From Eleusine coracana subsp. coracana (lineage: Eukaryota > Streptophyta > Magnoliopsida > Poales > Poaceae), in contig CM064428.1 in the NCBI GenBank assembly GCA_032690845.1, positions 59,643,575 through 59,707,574 on the forward strand: a DNA stretch of 64,000 nt, read 5' to 3'. How positions within the stretch are numbered: the first letter of the stretch is position 1; each line of letters opens with the position of its first letter. Positions 54,251-64,000 of the stretch are shown piece after piece. The position numbers and the translations under genes were made by a program. The notes beneath the pieces are model-generated. The model saw only the letters and a list, made by a program, of their open reading frames with translations. It searched no databases and was not told the DNA's origin.

Positions 54251-55515
54251 TGGTGATGGTTGACAACCACTTCTTATGATGATCCAAAACGGATGAGCTA
54301 CAAGGAACCAAAGGAAGAAAGAAGATTGAAAAGATTACCTTGGTCCTTACCTTAGTATTAGTCTTACCCTTGGAATGTGCTAGATGTTGAGAGAGAACTA
54401 CCCAATCTTGTAGCGCACTAGTAGTTGAGCTTGAGTTGAATTTGTGCCTATCATGGTGTCGTGGTAGTTGATTTTGTTGACGTAGACATGAACCAAGGCC
54501 ATTGATGTTCATGTTGGTGTAGGTGTTCATTGTTGTTGTAGACATTCACCATCGTTGTTCTTCCTCATGTCGATGTAGATGTTCATCTTGATATGATCTT
54601 CATGTATACTTAATGGGCATGCACCATTGTGTTGATCATTGCACCATTGTCCTGATCATTACACCATTGTCCTGATCATCTCCATTTGGTCTTCATGTTC
54701 TCCTTGTTCTTCTTCTCCCCTACTAGACTTGGCTTTTGGATCTTCATGTCTTCACTTTCTTGTTCTCCCTCTTTTTGCTATCCTCAATCTCGACGTGGAT
54801 TTTGGATCTTCATGTTCTTCTCCACCTTTGTCACCTATCACGAAAAACCACAAATCAAAGGCAAAACACAAGACAACCAAAGAGCAAATATTTTCATGGT
54901 GCTCCTTCTTGGTCATGACAGTGTTCCACCATAGCTCCCCCTACACACATGACTCAACAAAATATTTTCTCAAGTATGCAATGGTTAGTCATTTGTGTGA
55001 TGGAATTGTATGAGCCACTTGTCTTTGAGCCGTGCGAGTAGATTTAATCTTGGAGCTCGTTTGAACATGACTCAATAGGCATGAAGTACAAAGATAACTA
55101 TGTGATCATCTAGAGGGTCATATACTTACATTGTAATTAAGCAACCCCCCTAGAAACATGCTTGGGAGCATGTACGGTTTCATGATGCAAGAGTGCATGA
55201 ATGCAAAGAATGCAAATGCAAATGCAACAAGTATACACATGCATGATGCGATGCTAAAGGAAAGAGAGAAAAGCTACAAACTAAAGTGCCAACGACATAT
55301 TATTCCCTTCTCGAGCTTACTCACAATGGACCATTCTTCAAAGCCTTGGGCACACCATGAACCACCTTCCCAAGCTTAACCCATGTCTATTGCTATCTCA
55401 AGAAGGTCCGAAGTTGAGCTACAAGCAAAGAAAAACAAACAGAAAACAAAGGCACAAACAACAAACAAAACAAACAAGGCTATACATATGTACAAAAGAC
55501 AAGCTTTAGGGTTAC
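54251..55515. other. Copia-3 non-coding region between pol and 3' LTR
   Basis: No domain is recognised in either strand. Low-complexity runs (TTCTTCTCC, AAACAAACAAA) occur. There is no evidence of an env-like gene. Confidence 0.5.
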
Positions 55516-56271
55516 TCATGTGAAGTTTGACACATCGAGAACATTGAGTTCTCCCCTTAGCTTGTTGAAGGTCTTCTCGTCAAGTGACTTGGTGAATGTA
55601 TCTGTCAATTGTTCATGAGTCCGCACACTCACTAACTCAATATCCTTCTTCTCAACATGGTCTCTTATGAAGTGATGTTTGACTTGATGCTTTGCATGAC
55701 CATGATATCCAATTTTGAGAGCCATCTTGATTGCCGCCTTGCTATCACAATACAATGGCATTTGAGTGTAGTTGAGGCCATAATCGGAGAGCATTTGTCT
55801 CATATAGAGAAGTTGGGCACAACATGCTCCCACCGCCATGTACTCTACTTCAGCTGTAGATAGAGCCACCGACTTTTGTTTCTTTGAGCTCCAAGATACT
55901 AGAGATCTTCCGAGAAATTGGCAACCTCCTAATGTACTCTTCCTATTCACCTTGCAACCCACGAAGTCCGAATCCGAGTACCCAAGTAACTCAAAGCTTG
56001 TTCCTCTAGAATACCATAATCCCATGTTAGGTGTTTACTTGAGGTATCTCAATATTCTCTTCACCGCCTTCAAGTGAGACTCATTTGGATTTGCTTGATA
56101 GCGTGCACACAAGCACACACTAAACATGATGTCCGACCTTGAGGCGGTGAGATAGAGAAAAGAAACAATCATTGATCTATAGAGCTTGGGGTTCACTGGT
56201 TTTCCCTTTGCATCATCATCCAAGGGTTTGCTTGTTGCCATAGGTGTATGCAAGGGTTTGCAATTTTCCAT
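55516..56271 (-). pseudogene. Copia-3 RNase H and end of RT
   Basis: 55516-56025 reads LLGYSDSDFVGCKVNRKSTLGGCQFLG, LVSWSSKKQKSVALSTAEVEYMA, YCDSKAAIKMA, KHQVKHHFIRDHVEKKDIEL and QLTDTFTKSLDEKTFNKLRGELNVLD, a complete RNase H. 56035-56271 supplies LYRSMIVSFLYLTASRSDIMFSVCLCARYQANP. Confidence 0.92.
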
Positions 56272-56280
56272 GTTGAATCT

Positions 56281-56953
56281 CTAGAGAAGGTACTTGGTGT
56301 ACTTCTCTTGATAGATGAAATTCCTTTCTCTCAATTGTTTCACTTGAAAACCAAGGAACAAATGCAACTTTCCAATCATTGATATTTGGAATTTCCTTGC
56401 CATCATTTTCCAAAACTCCTCATTGAACTTCTCATTGGTTGACCCATAGATGATAACATCCACATAGATTTGGGCACACAAAGAGACCCTTCCCAACATA
56501 TCTTGTGAACAAGGTGCTATCAATGCTTCCAGTCTTGAAACCATTCTTGAGAAGGAAGTTCCTCAAGTGTTCATACCATACCCTTGGTGCTTGCTTGAGT
56601 CCATAGAGGGTTTTCTTCGATTTGTACACATGTCTTGGATGTTTAGGGTCCTCAAACCCCGGAGGTTGTTCCACATAGACTTTCTTATTGATCTCTCCAT
56701 TCAAGAAGGCACTTTTGACATCCATTTGATAGAGCTTGAAGCCATTATGTGATGCATAGGCAAGTAAGATCCGAATCGCTTCAAGACAGGTCACGGGAGC
56801 AAAAGTTTCTTCAAAGTCAATTCCCACCACTTGAGAATAGCCCTTGGCCACTATACGAGCCTTGTTCTTGACAATTACCCCTTTTTCATCTTGCTTGTTC
56901 TTGAAGACCCACTTGGTGCCAACCATATTATGATCCTTGGGCCTCTCAACCAA
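56281..56953 (-). pseudogene. Copia-3 reverse transcriptase with mutated active site
   Basis: 56432-56953 reads MVGTKWVFKNKQDEKGVIVKNKARIVAKGYSQVVGIDFEETFAP, QMDVKSAFLNGEINKKVYVEQPPGFED and LYGLKQAPRVWYEHL. After a frameshift, 56281-56544 reads CAQIYVDVIIYGSTNEKFNEEF where the family has YVDD: the second catalytic Asp is Val. Confidence 0.9.
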
Positions 56954-57450
56954 TTTCTATACTTTGCATCTCTTGAAGTTGTTCAATTCATCTTGCATAG
57001 CAATAACCCATTTGTGATCATCTATAGCTTCATCAATTGTTGTAAGCTCAATCATGGAGATGAAAGAGAAGCTCTCAATTGCAACATTTGCCTACTCATA
57101 ATTTCCTTCACTCGCATAGTTGGGCTTGTATTGATTTCTCCATGTCTTAACCCCTTGAGATGGACTCCCAGTGATCAAGTCACGTGAGTGGTCCTTGTTG
57201 ATGGCTTTGGGTCTAGGATGATGTTCTTCTTGAGTGGGAGGAGCTCTAGGCAATGTATCTTGTGCATTATGGTTGCTTTCTCTCTTGAGATATGAGTGTT
57301 TTGGATTCTTAGTGAGATGGGGGAATCACTCATATGCTTTGTTGTTTTGGAGCTAGAGCTTGGTGGGGATGTAGAGGTGTTGCGTGAAGAGCTTGGAGAG
57401 GTGGCTTGAGGTATAGTATATCTGGAGACCCTTGCCTCACTTCTCACTTG

Positions 57451-59098
57451 GGTTTTGTAAGGACCGAAGGCGTACCGAGAGAGGGAGGGAGGGTGAATCG
57501 GTAAGCTGCTCATGAATCCGAATACTTCAATTCACACTATTTGAACCTAACAATCATTGCAACCTAAACAACTCTAGTAGGCCAAGACCCTACACATGCT
57601 AGTGTTCATGATGATAGCAAGCGCGGAAGCCAAACACACTAGCCTATGCAAGCCATAATTCAACCTAGTTACTAGAGCACACAATTGCGGAATAGTAAAG
57701 AGGGGGTCAAGAGATGCTCATGATTTTTTCCCGAGGTCATGGAAGTATGGCGCCTTCCCCTACTCCTCGTTGGACCACTCCTGCCGAAGTGTCGGTACCT
57801 CCCGCCATCGATGTGGAGTTCTTGCCCATGAGTCCGCAATCACTCCCAGAGTAAAGACATGGTGCGCATCACTGCTGCCACATAGGTGCAAGATCGCCTC
57901 CCTCGAGAACTTGTCGGACTCCCCGAGTCAACACAGGCGCTCACTAGCAATACCCCTTTCACCGGTGGGCTCAAACCGGGTAGAAACATATGACGGCCTT
58001 CACAACCGATCACGATAGGCTCGATCACCAACACCTAGCCGGTCTAGGTCTCACCATAGACCAAGAGTAACAACCTAGATCACACCCTCAAAGACACCCT
58101 AGCCTTAGATGTGCATCAATGCTCAAGTTACTCTCACTAGCACTCTTAAGATATGCAATATCTCCTCCTAGTGCTCTCCTCTGTTCCTCTTAGCTCTCAC
58201 CAAATGCTCTAAGCAATTCCACTAGCCAAGAGAGGTCTCTAAGATCTCAGCAATGAAGTTGCTCCACAAAATCATCTTTTTGAGCCTACTGACCGGACCG
58301 TCTAGTCACTGCCTGACCGGACCGTCCGGTCAGTGCAATCCTCTACACCAACGTCTCTGCCCTGTTGAAGTCCTGTATTGACCGGACCGTCCGGTCCGTT
58401 TCTCTCTCTCCAGTTCATAAACATTTTAGCTCATGCTTCCTCGCTGCCTAGAGTCATCTTGCACAGACCAGACCAACCGGTCTGTAGACCGGACCATTCG
58501 GTCTCTATAGGCTCGACTCTGGCAGTTTCCTCGCTGAGTCTTCTCGCTAAATTGTTCTCTCCTCTTATGACCGTATAGTTTAGTCACTCCTTGACTGACT
58601 GTCCGGTCTCTCCATCTAGAAGCTAAAACTTCTCGTCCTCGCTTTACTTCATTTTCTAGACTTCTCCGAACAGCTCCTTGGCTTCTCCACTGTCACCTAG
58701 TGCATGTGATTTCACTAAGCATCCATGCACATCACCGCCTAGATATGACCTAAGAGAAATGACCTAGACCCCCTTGATAGTCTGGTTTTTCCTACGGACT
58801 CAAAGCCCTAACAACTAGACAAGTGTTCCAAACACTTGCTCCATAGCTTGTCCTCAGTTTTGATCCATCTCCATCAACCCTTGGACTCCATCAAGCTCAC
58901 AAGCCTCCATGCATGTGGTCATTGTCATCAACTGCCAAGACAACCATCATCCATATGACTTGTTGTATAGTTTAGAGATGATTCCTGCATAGAGAACACT
59001 CATGTAGATATAGCCCACAATTTTATAGTTGTCATCTATCACCAAAACATTCATATCTTGGGGATCCCTCCATCAATGGTAATGAAGCTTACAGGTTT
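57451..59098. mobile_element. Solo LTR of a copia relative, nested in Copia-3
   Basis: The LTR runs 57456-59093, begins TGTAAGGACCGAAGGCG and ends AATGAAGCTTACA. Perfect 5-bp duplications GGTTT flank it (57451-57455 and 59094-59098). It is clearly related to the Copia-3 LTRs (same CCGAGAGGG start region, CGATCACGATAGGCTCGATC block, GACCGGACCGTCCGGTCA palindromes) but diverged. 1638 bp, no coding region. Confidence 0.93.
58314..58332. repeat. Hyphenated palindrome in solo LTR
   Basis: TGACCGGAC-C-GTCCGGTCA has perfect 9-bp arms. Related copies lie at about 58290 and 58378-58400. The same 19-mer recurs in the right Copia-3 LTR at 63411-63429. Confidence 0.92.
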
Positions 59099-60399
59099 CC
59101 CCATGGGTAGGAGGATGCACTCTCAAAGAATCTTGGGAGGAGCTAGTAGGTGTGTCAATGGCATCTTGGGTTGGTTCTTGCACCTCGGAGGAAGAGGTTG
59201 GTTGAGGTGGTGGAGTTGAGGGCTCATCAATATCACCATCATTGGCCTCGTGGGATAAAACCTCGCCCATGGCATGTTTCTCAAAACTTTCCTCATGGAT
59301 TTATCTCCAATGTTCACTTATGAAATTCATCTCCTTTCTGTGAACCATTGACTCATCAAATTGCACATCATAAGATTCTTCCACACATCCTATGGCTGAT
59401 TTGTAGACCTGATATGCTTTAGAAGTTCCTGAATACCGAACAAGAATGCCTTCATCAGTTCTGCTCTCAAATTTCCCAGGCTTCCTCCTCTTCCTGTGAA
59501 TGTGGCAAGTGCAGCCAAAGACCCAAAATAGGAAACATTCGGTTTTCGTCCAACCAATAGCTCATAGGGTGTCTTTTTCAACAACCGGTGAAGGTAGACA
59601 CGGTTGGAGGTGTAGCATGCTATGTTAATTGCTTCAGCCCAAAACCTTTCATGAGTTCCATACTCATCTAACATGGCACGAGCAAGGGTGATGGGTGTCT
59701 TGTTCTTCCTCTCCACTACTCCATTCTGCTCGGGAGTATATATAGCGGATAATTCATGCTTGATCCCTTCTTTTCATAATATTCCTCCACTATTGTGTTC
59801 TTGAACTCTGTCCCATTGTCACTTCTTATCTTCATAATGCTAGCCTTGAATTCATTCTTTGCTCTCCTTGCAAACTTTTTAAATATGTCACTTGCTTGAA
59901 ACTTGTCCACAAGAAAGAAAGTCCAAGTGTATCTTGTGAAGTCATCCACAATCACCAAGCAATATAGATTCCCTCCCAGACCTTTGTAATGTGTTGGTCT
60001 AAACAAGTCCATGTGCAAGAGCTCTAGAGGATGAGATGTAGACATGAACGACTTGGTTGGATGAGATGATGCAACTTGCTTCCCAGCCTGACAAACACTA
60101 CACAATCTATCCTTCTCAAAGGTGACATCCTTGATTCCTTTAACTAGATTCCTCTTGACCACTTTTCTAAGTTGATTCATTCTAACATGTAACATCCTTT
60201 TATACCACAACCATCCTTTTATTGCCTTGGTGAATAGGCAATTACTTGGTTGCATATGGGTTGATTTCAAGTCTGTGACATACAAGTTCCCATGCCTCAC
60301 TCCATGAAATACTAGTCCCTTCTTTGCATTTTCAATCATTGCACTATCCTCATCAAATGTGCACTTGAAACCCATATCACAAAGCTGACCGGTAGACAA
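59099..60399 (-). pseudogene. Copia-3 integrase and pre-integrase
   Basis: 59716-60399 reads LVKGIKDVTFEKDRLCSVCQAGKQVASSHP, LELLHMDLFRPTHYKGLGGNLYCLVIVDDFTRYTWTFFL and KIRSDNGTEFKNTIVEEY. 59390-59716 continues MERKNKTPITLARAMLDEYGTHERFWAEAINIACYTSNRVYLHRLLKKTPYELL. D, D and E positions are present, but the frame shifts near 59716 and the HHCC region is altered. 59099-59300 encodes an acidic Pro/Ser-rich linker. Confidence 0.9.
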
Positions 60400-62117
60400 G
60401 AGGTTGAAGTTGAGGTTTCCACAAGAAAGACCTTGGAGAGATGGAGGTCCTCTATAATGGCCATCTTGCCTGAGCCTCTAACTCTCCCTTTTGAGTTACC
60501 CCTAAAAGTCACCTTCTCATTGTCCTCATCTTCATCAATGTTGGTGAACATGGTTGGCTTCCCAGTCATATGTTGATTGCACCCACTATCAAGTATCCAC
60601 TGAGTACCTCCACTCTTGTAGTTGACCCTGGTGGTAGACATAAGACAAGCACTAGAGGAAGAAGGGTTAGTATCCAAAGAATTACTTGATTGACTGACAC
60701 TAACCTCATCGTGTTGAATGATAAGACTATCCTCATAGATAGGGATCCTTGCAATCCCTTCCTGAAGTCTCCTCCTAATGGGATAGTGAGGAGCACGATA
60801 CCACCACTGTCCATGACCATCCCCCATATGCACATTGTCGAGGTTGATGTAATAGTGGGCAGGATCATAGAGGCTAGTGACGTGCTCAAGCACATGTCCC
60901 ACTTGTGAGTGGAGCATGAGGATTATCTTCATTGCCCTCTCAGTTGATAGTTCATGCCTTCTATTGACTATCTTCTCAAGTAAGAAACCCCTCTCAGGAG
61001 TTGTGATTTGTTGGAGGAGCTTGTCAATCACTTCATGTGGTGCAATCATCTGAAGACCTCTGAAGGAGTTTATCCTACATACAAGATCATAGATGCTTAA
61101 GAGAGTATCACAAAGATCATCATTCAGATTTCTCACAAATTCACTAAGTTAAAATAAGAGATCCTATTGGTAAGCTTGACGAAGATGCCAAAGGCGATCT
61201 TGTGGTGGAGGAGGTGAGAGCAACAGAGCTGTAGTAGTGAGATTGATCATCTTAAATGGTCGAGTGAGCATTATTGTTGGCGCTCCCCCTACACCAATGC
61301 ATGGTCCACCCAAAGTGCTTGGAGTAGAACTTAGAATGGCACTTGAGGTAGAGCTTGACGAAGCGCTTGATGATGAACTTGGTAAAGGTCTTGATCCGAA
61401 AGGGTTATAGAAGTTGTTGCAAGGCAATCTTGTGGAGGGATCAAAGAAGTTTGAGCTTGAAGCTACTTCTTTCCGTTTGTTTGAAAATGCTCCATTGTTT
61501 TCCTTGGAAGTCTTCTTCCCGGTCCAACTTGCGGTGATCTCCTCATCCCCAAAGAGTAGCCCAATCATGTCCTCGATGAAGAGGTTCTTCTCCATGAGAA
61601 GATCAAGGGTGATGTAGAAGAGATTGCTACTAGGGACCAAGGATAGGATCTTCTCGACTATCACAATCTTGGGAAGCTTGAAGGATTCTTCATTTGATTT
61701 AATCTTGTCCACAGTACCTCACAAGCGAATAAGAGAGTCAAATAAGTCCTCATTATCATTAGCATGAAAAGCAAAGAACTCCTTAGCAAGTGAATCACTA
61801 GCAAGATCAAGAGGCACACTATTATCAATCCTAGTCATGCTAGTGGAGCAAACAAGATCAAGAGAAACATCATCATCAAACATCATATTAGGCACACTAG
61901 TAGAGCAATCTATCAAGTTATCACTAGAAGAATCTAGGCACTTACTAGTACAAGACACATCAACACAATCATCACAATCATCATACACATGATTATCAAT
62001 AAAGGTATTAACAAACTTCACAAGAGTATCCATTAACTCATCCGGAATCATGGCATTAAGGTAGCCTTTAAAGTGATGCTTCCATGATCCATGACCCGGC
62101 CCTGAATGGGATGACAT
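60336..62117 (-). pseudogene. Copia-3 Gag-protease region, unusual
   Basis: 60336-61136 contains the protease motif TQWILDSGCNQHMTG (about 60590). Upstream of it is VIDKLLQQITTPERGFLLEKIVNRRHELSTERAMKIILMLHSQVGHVLEHVTSLYDPAHYY, then WYRAPHYPIRRRLQEGI. 61164-61712 and 61719-62117 read FKGYLNAMIPDELMDTLVKFVNTF and an acidic DDDVSLDLV repeat-like region. I do not see a typical CCHC zinc knuckle or UBN2 Gag core, so the Gag part is either highly diverged or rearranged. Confidence 0.7.
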
Positions 62118-62170
62118 CCCAACTCAATACGGTCACTACTCAAGATGGTTAAGCCCTATGATGAGCACTT

Positions 62171-62183
62171 AGCTCTGATACCA
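62171..62183 (-). other. Copia-3 primer binding site
   Basis: The minus strand reads TGGTATCAGAGCT two bases after the LTR end (CCTTTCA), complementary to initiator Met-tRNA. Confidence 0.88.
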
Positions 62184-62185
62184 CT

Positions 62186-64000
62186 TGAAAGGACCGAGTG
62201 ACCGAGAGGGGGGGGGGGGTGGATCGGAAACTCACACTATGTACTAAATTCACCAAAAACCTAAAACCGACCTCTCAAAACAATTCCTAAACAATTCTAG
62301 TGGTGATCATACTAGCAAGATAATGAAGCTATAAAAGGAACAACAACCTAAGCATACTAGTGGATCACACAAAGGCAATACAACTCCTATGCGAGCTAGT
62401 AAAGGAGCCTACTCATGCAAAGCTACAAGATAAGGAACTAGAGCACACAACCATGAGTATCACAATACATACAAGGGTGAGCAATCAAGCCAAAGCAACT
62501 CCTATACATGCTAGTGATCAAATGAGTGCTAAACATAACTAGCAAATATTGAAACCTATTCATGCAATTCTAGAAGGTAATCAACTAGAACAAGGTAAGC
62601 ACACAAACATGAATAGCACGGTATGTAAATATGGAAAGTAATGCATCAAAGTAAGGAGTAGAGTAAGAGATGACTCATGATTTTTTCCTGAGGTCTCGGA
62701 AGGATAGCGCCTTCCCCTACTCCTCGTTGGACTGCTCCCGTCGGAGTCCCGGTTCCTCCCGCCACCAATATGGATTTCTCGCCCATGAGGCCGCAATCAC
62801 TCCCGGAGTGAAGACACGGTGCGTGTCACCGCTGCCACCAAGGCACTAGCTCGCCTCCCTCAAGAACTTGCTGGACTCCCCGAGCCGACACGAGCGCTCA
62901 CTATTGATGCCCCTTTCATCGGCAGGCTCAAACCATATACAAACGTGTGATGGCCTTCACAACCGATTATGATAGGCTCGATCACCGACACCTAATCTAT
63001 CTAGGTCTCACCATAGACCAAGAGTAACAACCTAGATCACATCCTTAAGGTGAACCTAGCCTTAGATATACATCAATGCGCAAGTTACTCTCACTAGCAC
63101 TCTCAAGATATGCAATATTTCCTTGTAGTGTTCTCCTCTTTTCCTCTTGACTCTCACTAAATGCTCCAAGTAATTTCACTGGCCAAGAGAGGTCTCCAAG
63201 ACCCCAACAACGAAGTTATATAGGCTTCCAACCTCAAACTAGTCGTTGCTCCACAAAATCAGCTTTCTGGGCCAACTGACCGGACCGTCCGGTCGCTGCT
63301 TGACCAGACCATTTGGTTACTGCCTGACTGGACCGTCCGGTCACTGCAGATCCTACTCTAACGACTCTGCTCACTGCTGATCTCCATACTGACCAGACCG
63401 TCTGGTTAGATGACCGGACCGTCCGGTCAGTTTCTCTCTCCACTATAGAAACATTTCCAAAGCCGCTTCCTCTCTGCCCTACGTTGTCCTCTATAGACTG
63501 GACCATCCGGTCTCTACAGCTTCCAACACAGGCAGATTCCTTGCTGAGTCTTCTCTCTGGAATTCCTGTCCTTCTAGTGACCATACAGTCCGGTCTCCAC
63601 TGACCCCTCTATTCGGTCACTATGTCCAGAAGCTAAAACTTCTCGTCCTCGTTTGACTTTGTTTCCCGGCTTATTCGAACAGCTCCTTAGCTTCTCCACT
63701 GTCACCTAGTGCCTGTGATTTCACTGAGCATCCATGCACATCACCGACTAGACATGACCTAAGAGAAATGACCTAGACCCCCTTGATAGTACGGTTTTTT
63801 CTATGGACTCAAAGCTCTAACAACTAGACAAGTATTTCCAACACTTGCTCCATAGCTTGTCCTTAGCTTTGATCCATCTCCATCAACCCTTGGACTCCAT
63901 CAAGCTCAACAAGCCTCTATGCTTATCGTCATTGTCATCAATCACCAAGACAATTATTATCCATATAATTTGTAGTAGAGTTTATAGATATTTCCTACAT
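62186..64000 (-). repeat. Copia-3 5' LTR, cut by window end
   Basis: Plus strand begins TGAAAGGACCGAGTGACCG with a 12-G run at 62208-62219. It is colinear with 52395-54180 and with the solo LTR at 57456, and has GACCGGACCGTCCGGTC-type palindromes at 63277-63430. Confidence 0.9.

Larger units (their letters stand above)
52395..64000 (-). mobile_element. Copia-3 (SIRE/Maximus-like) LTR retrotransposon, disrupted and truncated by the window end
   Basis: A minus-strand copia element. The left (3') LTR starts at 52395, the coding region runs 55516-62117, the primer site is at 62171-62183, and the right (5') LTR runs from 62186 to the window edge. The right LTR stops at a point equal to about 54180 in the left one, so the missing tail is small. 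A related solo LTR (57456-59093) is inserted between RT and integrase. A roughly 1.2-kb non-coding stretch lies between pol and the 3' LTR, as in SIRE-type elements. Many stops and frameshifts are present. Confidence 0.85.

Overview
This window is nuclear DNA from a flowering plant, almost certainly a grass. It has intron-rich genes with standard GT-AG boundaries, grass-type coding sequences, and a dense, nested load of LTR retrotransposons, MITEs and hAT/LINE remnants. The TE families and the gene set suggest an Andropogoneae-like genome (sorghum, sugarcane, Miscanthus or maize relatives). That lineage call is inference, because nothing here is species-diagnostic by eye.

Layout. (1) 1-4.9 kb: a decayed tandem array of fragments of a DRM-type (domains rearranged) DNA cytosine methyltransferase, with CA microsatellites at the unit borders. 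(2) 5.3-7.6 kb: an organelle-derived insert holding a plastid inverted-repeat-like stretch and the 5' part of mitochondrial atp1. Two copies of one nuclear repeat flank it. (3) 7.7-10.3 kb: nested non-autonomous DNA elements. (4) 10.3-25.8 kb: the gene island. It holds a five-exon FolD gene (+), a nine-exon glucose-6-phosphate 1-epimerase-like gene (-) whose introns 1 and 6 are swollen by TEs, a single-exon Ser/Pro-rich protein gene (-), and a five-exon DUF220 gene (-). (5) 25.8-64 kb: a TE sea.

The TE sea shows a readable order of nesting. Copia-1 sits in a Tourist-like MITE. Copia-2 sits in a giant Tekay/Del-like solo LTR with a perfect GTAGT target duplication. A chromodomain Gypsy element with a perfect GTAAC duplication sits in a hAT transposase gene. 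A SIRE-like Copia-3 was hit by a related solo LTR with a perfect GGTTT duplication. A 300-bp SMART-type mini-LTR element and a MITE-in-LINE nest sit in introns of the epimerase gene.

The two enzyme genes are housekeeping: FolD gives one-carbon folate interconversion, probably mitochondrial, and the epimerase acts in sugar-phosphate metabolism. They are convergently arranged with about 0.65 kb between stop codons. The most unusual material is the DRM-fragment array (pieces of a silencing methyltransferase, with flanking sequence that recurs in an intron 14 kb away), the composite organelle insert, and a hyphenated palindrome in one copia LTR family that keeps its structure while its sequence changes. 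Exon boundaries were assigned by eye from splice consensus, phase and family conservation. No database search was possible.
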